In this document: piece after piece, positions 44,299 to 54,678 of the stretch
Numbering within the stretch: position 1 is the first letter of the stretch
How the letters are laid out: every line of letters begins with the position of its first letter
NCBI RefSeq assembly: GCF_024345535.1
Contig: NZ_JAGQBH010000001.1
Coordinates: 682,001 to 746,000 of the forward strand
DNA length: 64,000 nucleotides
Source of the DNA: Cyanobium sp. N.Huapi 1H5
GTDB taxonomy: Bacteria; Cyanobacteriota; Cyanobacteriia; PCC-6307; Cyanobiaceae
Direction: 5' to 3'
Made by a program: the position numbers and the translations under genes
The notes under the pieces: model-generated
What the model was told of the DNA's origin: nothing
What the model saw: the letters and a program-made list of their open reading frames with translations, nothing else
Databases searched by the model: none

Positions 44299-46103
44299 TG
44301 AAATACTCCGATGTGATGCTTCAGTGGCTCAAGTCCGCGGGCTTCACCCACTGCTACTTTGTCGCGGGGGGGAACATCATGCATCTGCTGAACTCCGCCC
44401 GCCATCAGATGGTGTGCGTTCCCACGGTGCATGAGGTGGCTGCCGTCATTGCCGCCGAGCATCACAATGCCACCCTGAATTCGGGAACCGCGGCGGAAGG
44501 AATCGGCCGTGCCTTTGTCCTGGTCACGGCAGGTCCGGGTCTGACCAATGCCCTCACGGGCCTGGCTGGGGCCTGGCTGGAAAGCCGTGAGCTGCTGCTC
44601 CTCGGAGGCCAGGTCAAGGTGAGTGACCTGGCCCCCCCCGGCCTGCGTCAGCTGGGTATCCAGGAAGTCGATGGTGTGGCGCTGGCCGCCCCACTGTGCA
44701 AGCAGAGCCTCTGCCTGCGGGATCCCCTGGATCACCGATCCTTCCTGGCCAGCGTGGCCCTGAGCTGGCAGGGGCGGCCCGGGCCGGTGTTTCTGGAACT
44801 GCCCCTGGATGTCCAGGCCCATCCGGTCCCCGAGGACTGGCTGGCGGCAGAGGAGGCCCCGCCATCCCCATCGACCACGGCCGCCCTTCCCGACATCGCC
44901 CCCACGGCGGCCCGGATCGCGGCCCGTGTCGCCGCAGCCCAGCGGCCGCTCCTGCTCCTCGGTGGTGGCGTCTCGCGGCCCTGTGCCCAGAAGTTTGCGT
45001 CTCTGCTGCAGTCCCTGAATCTGCCGGTGACGACCACCTGGAATGGGGCCGATCGCTATGGATCTGAGCATTCCAATTACTTCGGTCGGCCCAACACCTG
45101 GGGGCAGCGTTACAGCAACATCCTGCTGCAGCAGTCCGACCTGCTGATTGCCATCGGCACCCGGCTTGGGCTGCAGCAGACAGGCTTCAACTGGCAAGAG
45201 TTTCTGCCGGTGGGGGATGTGATTCAGGTGGACATCGACCCAGCCGAGCTGGCCAAGCCGAATCCGACGCTGGCGGAGGCCATTGAGGCCGATGCCGATG
45301 CCTTCCTGAGCGAGCTGCTCCGTCACGATCTCGGCCAGCACCCGGAATGGATGGCCTTCTGCCATGACGTAAAATCCCTGTTGCCCCTCTCGGAGGCCTG
45401 CAATGCCACGGCGGAGGGCTATCTGAATCCCTACGACATGGTGATGGACCTCTCCAGGGTCTGCGGTGATGCCGACCACATCGTGCCCTGCAGCAGTGGT
45501 GGTGCCTTCACCGTGATGATGCAGGCCTTTCACCTGCGTCAGGGCCAGACAATGCTCACGAACAAGGGGCTCGCGAGCATGGGCTATGGCCTTTCGGCGG
45601 CGATCGGTGTGGCCCTCGCCGACCGCCACCATCGCACCGTTCTGGTGGAGGGGGATGGTGGGTTCAGTCAGAACCTTCAGGAGCTGGCCACGGTCGCCGT
45701 CAACGATCTGAATCTCAAGATCTTCCTGTTCTGCAATGAGGGTTATGCATCGATCCGCATGACCCAGAAGAACTACTTCCAGGGTTCTTACGTTGGCTGT
45801 GACGTTCGCTCCGGTCTGGGCTTTCCTGATTGGCGGCTCCTCGGCAAGGCCTATGACATCCCTGTCCACACCATCTCCGCTGGGTGGTGGTCGGACGATC
45901 CGGTGTTCCTTGAGTTATGGGAGCGTCCATCTCCAGCGTTGTTCCTTGTGCCCATCGATCCGGAGCAAAGCTATTTCCCCAAGATCTCCAGCCGCATCAG
46001 CGCCCGGGGGGGCATGGAATCCAATCCGCTTCACAGGATGACTCCCGACCTCCCCGACGAGATTGCCTCTTGTGTTTACCGATACCTGCACTCATCCGAG
46101 TAA
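44298..46103 (+). CDS. Thiamine diphosphate-dependent enzyme, acetolactate-synthase-like
   Basis: The 601-residue protein has the three-domain plan of pyruvate-oxidase/AHAS-type enzymes. The activating Glu lies in 'VPTVHEVAAVIAAEHHN', the central domain in 'RPLLLLGGGVSRPCAQKF', and the ThDP motif is GDG...N in 'EGDGGFSQNLQELATVA' plus 'FLFCNEGYASIRM'. It should form or break C-C bonds next to a carbonyl, for example adding a two-carbon unit to a keto sugar, as YerE does, or opening a cyclic diketone as IolD does. ATG at 44298 is preferred to TTG 44295. Confidence 0.87.
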   Translation: MKYSDVMLQWLKSAGFTHCYFVAGGNIMHLLNSARHQMVCVPTVHEVAAVIAAEHHNATLNSGTAAEGIGRAFVLVTAGPGLTNALTGLAGAWLESRELLLLGGQVKVSDLAPPGLRQLGIQEVDGVALAAPLCKQSLCLRDPLDHRSFLASVALSWQGRPGPVFLELPLDVQAHPVPEDWLAAEEAPPSPSTTAALPDIAPTAARIAARVAAAQRPLLLLGGGVSRPCAQKFASLLQSLNLPVTTTWNGADRYGSEHSNYFGRPNTWGQRYSNILLQQSDLLIAIGTRLGLQQTGFNWQEFLPVGDVIQVDIDPAELAKPNPTLAEAIEADADAFLSELLRHDLGQHPEWMAFCHDVKSLLPLSEACNATAEGYLNPYDMVMDLSRVCGDADHIVPCSSGGAFTVMMQAFHLRQGQTMLTNKGLASMGYGLSAAIGVALADRHHRTVLVEGDGGFSQNLQELATVAVNDLNLKIFLFCNEGYASIRMTQKNYFQGSYVGCDVRSGLGFPDWRLLGKAYDIPVHTISAGWWSDDPVFLELWERPSPALFLVPIDPEQSYFPKISSRISARGGMESNPLHRMTPDLPDEIASCVYRYLHSSE

Positions 46104-46151
46104 TCAAAAGCGTCCATTTCTGGTAAGATTCAACCACTCGTCACGAGATCG

Positions 46152-46955
46152 ATGAACGCTCATGAACGGAAGATGTTGGAGATTCTTAAGCGCGGAAGAG
46201 AATGTTTCGGTGTGGTCGCAACAAAGGCTGAGTTTGAGGCTGAAGGTACCCGTACGGACGAGCTCCTGAGGCTCCTCGAAATTGCCCACAAGGCCGATGT
46301 GGGCATGGCCCTGAAGGTGGGTGGCTGCGAGGCCATCCGTGACATGCTCGAGGCACGGCAGTTTGGGGTCAATTACATCATCGCCCCCATGGTGGAATCC
46401 CCCTATGCCTTGGGGAAATTCATTGCCGCCAAGAACAAGGTCTTTGCTCCCGAGGATCAGGAGGATGTCAAGTTCCTCTTCAACGTGGAAACGATCGCGG
46501 GCTATCGCTGCATCGATGATCTGATCGCAGCAGCCTCTGCGGAGGTTGGCTGCAATGGCGTTGTGTTCGGCCGTGTCGATTTCAGCTGCTCCCTCGGCGT
46601 CGGTCGGGAGGGTTTGGAAGGAAACGAGGTCACCGTGGTGGGTGAAGAGATCGCCAGGAAGTGCGAGCAGGCCGGTCTTGAGTTCGTTGTTGGCGGAGCC
46701 GTGTCGATTGATGCGTTCCCCAACCTGAAGCGATTCCAGGCTGTTCATCTGGATCGTTTCGAAACCCGCAAGGTCATCTTCCAGGGATCCGCCCTTGACT
46801 CGCCCGATCTTGCAGAAGCCTTGCTGCAGGCGGTTCACTTTGAATTGCTCTGGCTCCTCAATAAGCGTGAGTACTATGGCCTGATGTACCAGGAAGACCA
46901 GATGCGCATCGAGATGCTGGAGAGCCGTTGGAAGGTGCTTGAGCGCGACGCCTGA
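46152..46955 (+). CDS. HpcH/HpaI aldolase/citrate-lyase-like protein
   Basis: The 267-residue protein has the HpcH/HpaI TIM-barrel pattern: 'ECFGVVATKAEFEAEGTRTD', 'LKVGGCEAIRDMLEARQFGV', 'NYIIAPMVESPYAL', the metal Glu in 'FLFNVETIAGYRCIDDLI' and metal Asp in 'VVFGRVDFSCSLG'. Such class II aldolases join or cleave pyruvate or acetyl units with aldehydes. It follows the ThDP gene by 48 bases. Its GC content is lower than that of the rfb genes. Substrate unknown. Confidence 0.83.
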   Translation: MNAHERKMLEILKRGRECFGVVATKAEFEAEGTRTDELLRLLEIAHKADVGMALKVGGCEAIRDMLEARQFGVNYIIAPMVESPYALGKFIAAKNKVFAPEDQEDVKFLFNVETIAGYRCIDDLIAAASAEVGCNGVVFGRVDFSCSLGVGREGLEGNEVTVVGEEIARKCEQAGLEFVVGGAVSIDAFPNLKRFQAVHLDRFETRKVIFQGSALDSPDLAEALLQAVHFELLWLLNKREYYGLMYQEDQMRIEMLESRWKVLERDA

Positions 46956-46993
46956 TCTTGAGCCATTCGATGCTTGATCTGGAGCCATTCGAT
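46953..46993 (+). repeat. Two tandem 19-base repeats between aldolase and SDR genes
   Basis: TGATCTTGAGCCATTCGAT (46953-46971) and TGATCTGGAGCCATTCGAT (46975-46993) differ at one base and are spaced 22 bases apart, two helical turns. The first copy starts in the aldolase stop codon. It may be a regulator site or a recent small duplication. Confidence 0.7.
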
Positions 46994-47037
46994 CGAGAAC
47001 TGAGGCAACACTCGCTTCCCCTTCACGCCACCTGCTG

Positions 47038-47973
47038 ATGTCTGAATTTCATTCCAAGCCCATGGCCGTGACCGGCGCCACCGGGTGGGTGGGAAAGACC
47101 GCATTGCACGAGCTCCAGCGTCTGCTCGCGCCCGATGTCTTTCGTCAGCAGGTCCGCGCCTATGCCAGCAAGCCCGCCTTGCTGAGCACCACAGCCTATG
47201 GACAGGAGCAGTCGTTCGATTATCCCGTCCATCCATTGGCCGACCTGCCCGAGCATGCGAAACAGGAGCCTTTTGGCTCTCTCTTCCATGGGGCCTTCTT
47301 CCCGCGTTCCGGGCTGGATGCTGTCGGTGTCGACGCCTATATCGCGATCAACCGGGAGATCACCAGGCTCGTCTGCGGGGCCATTGAGCATTCACCAGGC
47401 GTCAGGGCTGTGAACATCTCCTCTGGCGCCGCGGCGGCCATTGACCACACCGGTGCGGCCTCTGAAGAGAAGATCGCTGAAAACCCCTATGGTGCCCTCA
47501 AGTATGAGGAGGAAGTGCGGATCAGGGAGCTCACCGCCAGCCTCATCCTGAGGATCTACACGCTCTCGGGCAGATTCATGACGAACCCCGAGATCTATGC
47601 CCTGGGTGACTTTCTTCTCAAAGCCCGGGACGGTAGCCAGATCATTCTGAAGTCCAAGAACCGTGTCGTTCGCGGCTTTGGACATGCCGGCAACATTGTG
47701 GCGTCGGCCTGGGCGTGGCTGGCCAGCGACCATCCACCACTGGAGGCACCCCTGGCCACCGTCAGCGAGGAAACTGACCTGACGTCCCTGGCACAGAGAG
47801 TCAGCAGACTCTTCAGCCTTCCTGAGCCCGTCTCCTCCGTTGACCCGGACCTCACTCCGAATGTCTACTCCTCTGATCCCGCTCCTTTCCTTGATTTCCT
47901 CTCCACCCATGGCCTTTCCGCATGGACCTTGGACGAGCAGATCACCGACACCGCTGCTGGCCTTAAGGGCTGA
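47038..47973 (+). CDS. NAD-dependent epimerase/dehydratase-like SDR
   Basis: The 311-residue extended SDR has 'MAVTGATGWVGKTALHELQR' and the catalytic 'NPYGALKYEEEV' (Y-x3-K) with Ser in 'VNISSGAAAAID'. It probably acts on a sugar nucleotide or a pathway intermediate. It closes the rightward run of five genes and overlaps the convergent methyltransferase gene by 11 bases. Start is the ATG at 47038. The substrate cannot be told. Confidence 0.83.
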   Translation: MSEFHSKPMAVTGATGWVGKTALHELQRLLAPDVFRQQVRAYASKPALLSTTAYGQEQSFDYPVHPLADLPEHAKQEPFGSLFHGAFFPRSGLDAVGVDAYIAINREITRLVCGAIEHSPGVRAVNISSGAAAAIDHTGAASEEKIAENPYGALKYEEEVRIRELTASLILRIYTLSGRFMTNPEIYALGDFLLKARDGSQIILKSKNRVVRGFGHAGNIVASAWAWLASDHPPLEAPLATVSEETDLTSLAQRVSRLFSLPEPVSSVDPDLTPNVYSSDPAPFLDFLSTHGLSAWTLDEQITDTAAGLKG

Positions 47974-49114
47974 CCGGCTGATGAAGAACCTCAATCCCGT
48001 CCTGCCGGAGTGCGGAAACGTGCGTATCCGATGGATAGGTTGACAGGATCACGCCGAGGATTTCTTTCGTGTAGGCCGGTGCGGCGATGATGATGGCATC
48101 GGCTGCCCGGGAGAGGGCTTCGGAGGGAGAAATGATCTCAATGTGCGTGGCGGGCGAGTATTTACCCTGTTTGAACGCTGCCGAATCAATGATGTACTCG
48201 ATCTTCTCTCCAATACCCGCACAGGCGATGATGGTAAAGCCTTGATGGCTGGCTCCCCATAGGGCCACGCGCCTACCTTGGGCCTTGAGATCATCAATCA
48301 ACGCATTCAGCTCGCTGCGCAGCTTCATATAGTTAGTGGACAGCCCATGCAAGGCCACAACAGGCCGCTTCTTGACGTAGGCATAGATCGTATCTTCATT
48401 GAAGAGGCCCATCTCCAGGATGTCAAACCCATTCGTTTCGAGCATGCGCCGCAATGTGATTTCCGTAAAGTACAGCAGATGATCCCTGACAAACTCGTAA
48501 TAGGCGTCATAGCGAAGAATGTGATCGAAGCTTGGCACCGTAATCAGGCCAACGCCATCGGGCGTCAGGCTTCTGTGAATTCCAGCCAGCATGCCGCATG
48601 GATCTGGTTGATGTTCAAGGAAGTTGATCGAGAGAAATCCGTCATAGGGTGCGTTCGGCAGCCCGCATTCAGCGGAGTCGACAAATCCTTGGGCGACGTC
48701 GAGGCCCTTGCTTTGCGCGGCGAGAACTGAGGTGCCTGAATGCTCAATTCCAGAGATCTTTACCGATTCGCTGGAAAAGAGCTGGATGAAGTCACCTTTG
48801 CCGCAGCCGACTTCGATCAGATGCTTGCCGTCCAAAGAGAACTTCCTTGCAAAGTCCTTGAACAGCTCAAGCTTCAGATTGGCAAAGACACCCTTGACCG
48901 GCATCGCCCTGATCACATCGCGATAATACGCAACGGGCTCGCAGTCAAGCTGCAAGGTCTCACAGGAGAGGCATTGCCTGACGTTGAAATCGATTCCCCT
49001 GTCTGAAGCCAGCTCTTCCTTCGTTGGCATCTGTTGGGCGCCCGAAGGGAGATCGCTGTAGTGCAGGATCGGCTCCGACAGCTGATGGCCGCAAACGAGG
49101 CAAGCCTGTCTCAT
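47963..49114 (-). CDS. Zinc-binding SAM methyltransferase, sugar C-methyltransferase-like
   Basis: The 383-residue protein has the three-part plan of TylC3/NovU-type deoxysugar C-methyltransferases. There is an N-terminal zinc site ('CLVCG' and 'CLSCE'), a SAM domain ('LIEVGCGKGDFIQLFSS', 'LSINFLEHQPDP'), and a C-terminal Rossmann-like part ('VALWGASHQGFTIIACAG', 'IDSAAFKQGKYSPATHI'). Start is ATG 49114. Low GC content compared with the rfb genes suggests a separate origin. It could add a methyl branch to the sugar made by the genes it converges on. Confidence 0.88.
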   Translation of the reverse strand: MRQACLVCGHQLSEPILHYSDLPSGAQQMPTKEELASDRGIDFNVRQCLSCETLQLDCEPVAYYRDVIRAMPVKGVFANLKLELFKDFARKFSLDGKHLIEVGCGKGDFIQLFSSESVKISGIEHSGTSVLAAQSKGLDVAQGFVDSAECGLPNAPYDGFLSINFLEHQPDPCGMLAGIHRSLTPDGVGLITVPSFDHILRYDAYYEFVRDHLLYFTEITLRRMLETNGFDILEMGLFNEDTIYAYVKKRPVVALHGLSTNYMKLRSELNALIDDLKAQGRRVALWGASHQGFTIIACAGIGEKIEYIIDSAAFKQGKYSPATHIEIISPSEALSRAADAIIIAAPAYTKEILGVILSTYPSDTHVSALRQDGIEVLHQPVSP

Positions 49115-49199
49115 GATGGATGCGGCCCGAAGTGGTGGCATCGTAGTACGGACTCATGGAGTAGTCTTCCAGGCTGCCCATCTCCCCAGGGCTGCAGAT

Positions 49200-49598
49200 T
49201 CAGCTCCTGGGTTCGTCCTGTTCTGTGAGCCTGGTGGATATCTTGTGCTTGTACACAAACGTGCTCCATGCATAGCCAACGATCAGGGACGTGGCGGCGC
49301 CCAGCACCGTCAGCTCGGTTCTGCCGATCACTCCCTTGAACAGGGCGACGATGATGGCTCCAGCCGTGACGGTTGGCACGATGGAAACGATGTAGCGCCC
49401 GATGGAAACCCGATAGCCCTGGCTGCTGGGGAAGACAAGAAAGCGAAAGCTGAAGTACCTCAGGACATGACAGGTTGCTTCTGCAAGGCCCAGGGCGAGA
49501 AAGGCGCCCATTGGATAGGCCAGCCAGAAAAGAGCTGGGCCGAGAATGGTGAAGGCGATCCCGTTGAGCCCATAGCGGGTGAATGAATGGCTAATCAT
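49200..49598 (-). CDS. GtrA-family membrane protein
   Basis: The 132-residue protein has four membrane helices with the GtrA pattern 'TRYGLNGIAFTILGPALFWL', 'RYFSFRFLVFPSSQGY' and 'YAWSTFVYKHKIS'. GtrA-like proteins are thought to flip polyprenyl-phosphate sugars. Its gene overlaps the end of the upstream glycosyltransferase by 8 bases, the usual gtrA-gtrB partnership. Confidence 0.88.
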   Translation of the reverse strand: MISHSFTRYGLNGIAFTILGPALFWLAYPMGAFLALGLAEATCHVLRYFSFRFLVFPSSQGYRVSIGRYIVSIVPTVTAGAIIVALFKGVIGRTELTVLGAATSLIVGYAWSTFVYKHKISTRLTEQDEPRS

Positions 49599-50613
49599 TC
49601 AGGCCTGTGCTCTGGCGCATCAAGGTATATCTGAGCTTCGGCCTGAAGCCGGAAAGGCGCAGGCCTTCGATCTGCCGGGAGACCACCGCCATGGTCAGCA
49701 TCTGCAGGCCAAAGCTGATCAGAACCAGGGCCATGACCGTGGGGATGCCGCCTTCGTACTGACTGTTCCCGGATAGATAGTTGGCGAGCAGGAACACGGC
49801 CACCATGAAGGCAAAAAGAACCCCAAATCCACCGATGGTGAGGGCCAGCCGACTGGCGGCTGCGTCTGCGGACAGCAGTGCACGGATGGCCTCCAGGGCA
49901 TAGCCTGCGCCGCGATAGGAGGATGTCCCCCGGGTTCGATCGGCCTGCCTGTAGTGAATCAGCACCGGCGAATGGCAGCTGTTTGCGATGCACATGCGCA
50001 GGTTCATCCCCGACTCATCCCAGTAGCGCAGGATCTCCTCCACGACCTCGCTTCGGTAGCAGCCGAAGCCATGGAAGCCACTGGGAACCTGTTGGAGCCT
50101 GGAGGAATACCCCAGCGCCTTGTAGTACGTCCTGCGCGCCATCTGCAGCAGCGGCCCCCCTGCCGATCGACTCTTGACGGCAAGCACCGCATCCTTGGAA
50201 TTGTCCTGAAGCAGCCGCACCACCATCTCCACACTCTGCTCGGGAGGATCCTGAAGATCGGAGCAGAGGCAGATCATCAGGCTGCAATCGCCCGCATGCC
50301 GGAAGGCGTTCACCGCTGAGGCCTCCGGTCCGTAGTTGCTGCTGTTGGCGATGCCGATGACCTGCGGGTCCTTCGCGACAATGCGCTGAAGCACCGTCAG
50401 GCTCTCGTCGCTGCTGTTGTTGTCGGCAATCACCATCCCGAACTCAAGGTCGTCCGGGTTTGGAAGGGCCTCTCTGATCTGCTCGAAGGCTTGACGACAG
50501 CGCCGATGCAACTCTTCAAGGTTCAGCGACTCATTGTAGGCCGTTGATACGTATACGAGTCGGTCGGATGTCATGCTGCAGACGAGTGCTGTCAGCTCCA
50601 CGTTAGCCGACAT
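49591..50613 (-). CDS. Membrane-anchored family 2 glycosyltransferase (GtrB-like)
   Basis: The 340-residue protein has the GT-A domain 'LVYVSTAYNESLNLEELHRR', 'FGMVIADNNSSDESLTVL', 'LMICLCSDLQDPPEQSVEM' and two C-terminal membrane helices. It likely forms a polyprenyl-phosphate sugar that the GtrA-like partner moves across the membrane. Two starts are possible: 50613, or 50574 just before the conserved part ('MTSDRLVYVS'). It resembles the rightward GT2 gene at 41.4 kb in plan, so the region holds two such enzymes. Confidence 0.87.
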   Translation of the reverse strand: MSANVELTALVCSMTSDRLVYVSTAYNESLNLEELHRRCRQAFEQIREALPNPDDLEFGMVIADNNSSDESLTVLQRIVAKDPQVIGIANSSNYGPEASAVNAFRHAGDCSLMICLCSDLQDPPEQSVEMVVRLLQDNSKDAVLAVKSRSAGGPLLQMARRTYYKALGYSSRLQQVPSGFHGFGCYRSEVVEEILRYWDESGMNLRMCIANSCHSPVLIHYRQADRTRGTSSYRGAGYALEAIRALLSADAAASRLALTIGGFGVLFAFMVAVFLLANYLSGNSQYEGGIPTVMALVLISFGLQMLTMAVVSRQIEGLRLSGFRPKLRYTLMRQSTGLND

Positions 50614-50778
50614 TTCTCGATTGCCATCCGATTGCCTGCGCCTCCTGGCCCTGTTGCCTGACCATTCCCTCGCCTGACTCCGGATTCATGGATCGGCGTT
50701 ATAGACGCACGCCCCTTCGAAGTTTCCCGGTTGCCCTCGGTGCCTGGAACCACGTTGATGTCGTGTATCGTAGTGAAC

Positions 50779-52530
50779 ATGCGTGTTCGTAGCATGGGCC
50801 TGGCCGCGTCAAGGTGTCATCCCTCGGAGTCCAGGCCACCGGAGCGCAAGTCATCTGGGCTCCGTTCAGCGGACCTGAGCATTGGATTTCTGCTGTTCAC
50901 GGTTCTATCGACGGCCGTTCTGGTGCGCATCATTTCGGCGGGCCTGATCACCCGTGGATTCGACGACGATGTTCATTTCGCCGCCTCCCTGGCGCGCCGT
51001 TACCTGTTGCTGCCCCCCGGCACGGAGGTGGTGGATATGTATACCCAGGGCTTTCTCCATCCCCTGCTCTATGTGCCGCTTCTGGCCCTGCTGCGGGCCC
51101 TCGGCGTTCCGCCTGCTTTGCAGGATGGATTGGCCATCGCCTTCGTCCAGTCGGTGGCCGTCGGCCTCATCGCCCTGTTGGCCTATGCCGGCAGTCGGGC
51201 GCTGCTGAACCGGGGCGCCGCCATCGCCGTTGCCTGCTTCTGTGTCGGGCCGCCCCTGCTGCTGCGGCCCCTGGACCCGTCGATCACCCAGCTCTCTCCC
51301 AATGGCGAGATTCTGGGCAGCGTGCTGCTTCTGGGGATGTGGGCCTTGCTGGTCCACCGGCCTCAGGTGCGGGGCGCCCTCTCCGGAGTGGTGGCCCTCT
51401 CCGTGGCTGCCTTTCACCTCAAGTACCAGCTGGTGCCCCAGGCATGGGCCCTGATCCTGGGGGCCGGTCTCGGCAGGCACCGGGCCCTGCGGCTCCTGGC
51501 CATCTCCCTGCTGGCCTGTCTGCTGGTCGACCTGGTCGTTTACCGCATGGGCGGTTTTGGGCTGTTCAGCCGGGCCGGTTCCCTGCTGGGCGACTACATG
51601 GGCCTTGTGGATGTCGATGCGGCCCGTCAGCCGTCGTCCGGTTTCTCCCTGCGGGGCGTGGCCGTCTGGTTCGTGGTCCAGGGCCACACGCTGGTCGGCA
51701 CCGCCCCTGAGCGGTTGACGCGGTTTCTGGCCACGGTCCGCACCCTGGCCTCAGAAGCCCCCCAGTTCCTGCTGGCCTGGTCCGTGTGGCTGCTGCCCCT
51801 GCTTCAGCGCCGCAGCGATGGGCCCCATTCCCGCCACGACCTCAAGGCCGCGCTCCTGCTCTCGGCCGCCACCATCGCCGCCATCCTGCTGCCCAACAAG
51901 GGCATGCTGCACTACTACCTGTTGCTCATCCCCACCGCGGTCGTGGTGATGGCCACAGGGCTGGCCAACTTTCCGAACCTTGCCTGCAACGCGGCAGCTT
52001 CAGGGCCGGCCTCCCCTGGGTCGCTCAGGCCATTCGCCATCCCGTGGTGGGCTCCGCCGCTGGCCCTGGCCCCCGTCGTCGCCCTCCTGGTCGGATCGGG
52101 GCTGACCCTGAACCGGCAGCTGGTGGCCAGGGGGAACCCCCAGGCGGCGCTCCTTCCTGCGGACGCCCGTCAGGCCGGGTTGCACGTCTATGGCTGGCAC
52201 TCCCGCCTGTTCGGCCTCCAGGACACCCACAGCAGCGATCTCAGGCTCGGCACCCTGCTGGCCCTGTCCTGGATGAAGCAGGATACGGAGCCCTACATCC
52301 GGGCCCTGGATGGTCCGCATGGCCGGCCCCGTTTCGTGCTCGACCATGTGGCCTCCCCGAACAAAGGTGGCGTGCTGGCGGCCGCCAACTTCCCGCCCCT
52401 GGAGGAGCTGGCCCGGCTCCATGGCGTCAACCTTCTGGAGATCTACCGGGTGCGCCAGACCAACACGTTGGGCATCCTCTATGAACGGATCAGTGATCCG
52501 CAGCAGAAGCATGAAAAAAGCCGGGAGTGA
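50779..52530 (+). CDS. Polytopic membrane protein, possible GT-C glycosyltransferase
   Basis: About 583 residues with ten or more membrane helices and an acidic first loop ('[20 protein letters not shown]') like the catalytic loop of GT-C enzymes (GT39/GT83 type). A C-terminal soluble part follows. The start is unclear: ATG codons at 50758 and 50779 and a TTG at 50731 are in frame; I give 50779. It is the last gene of the sugar region, and its stop lies inside the terminator hairpin of the convergent tktA gene. Confidence 0.68.
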   Translation: MRVRSMGLAASRCHPSESRPPERKSSGLRSADLSIGFLLFTVLSTAVLVRIISAGLITRGFDDDVHFAASLARRYLLLPPGTEVVDMYTQGFLHPLLYVPLLALLRALGVPPALQDGLAIAFVQSVAVGLIALLAYAGSRALLNRGAAIAVACFCVGPPLLLRPLDPSITQLSPNGEILGSVLLLGMWALLVHRPQVRGALSGVVALSVAAFHLKYQLVPQAWALILGAGLGRHRALRLLAISLLACLLVDLVVYRMGGFGLFSRAGSLLGDYMGLVDVDAARQPSSGFSLRGVAVWFVVQGHTLVGTAPERLTRFLATVRTLASEAPQFLLAWSVWLLPLLQRRSDGPHSRHDLKAALLLSAATIAAILLPNKGMLHYYLLLIPTAVVVMATGLANFPNLACNAAASGPASPGSLRPFAIPWWAPPLALAPVVALLVGSGLTLNRQLVARGNPQAALLPADARQAGLHVYGWHSRLFGLQDTHSSDLRLGTLLALSWMKQDTEPYIRALDGPHGRPRFVLDHVASPNKGGVLAAANFPPLEELARLHGVNLLEIYRVRQTNTLGILYERISDPQQKHEKSRE

Positions 52531-52541
52531 GATCCCGGCTT
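52514..52541 (-). terminator. Intrinsic terminator for tktA
   Basis: AAGCCGGGA (52518-52526) pairs with TCCCGGCTT (52533-52541) around a 6-base loop. On the minus strand it is followed by T bases (A-run at 52514-52519 on the plus strand), fitting a Rho-independent terminator of the leftward acpP-fabF-tktA transcript. The stop codon of the rightward membrane protein gene is inside the loop region. Confidence 0.75.
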
Positions 52542-52584
52542 CCTGTGGATGGACGGCTTGGTGGGGCCTTCGGCCGGGCAGAGA

Positions 52585-54603
<2,019 letters not shown>

Positions 54604-54678
54604 GGCTTGACGGGGGAGTACAGGGAAAAGGGAGGTGTTCCTGGGATGGGTGACCCGGTGCGCGGGCGCGCCGGGTGT

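Noticed and set aside
44298-46103. Calling the ThDP enzyme YerE or an ordinary acetolactate synthase
   Set aside because: The cluster has RfbE and an AroB-like cyclase, not the full yersiniose set, and no small AHAS subunit is present; only the superfamily is safe.
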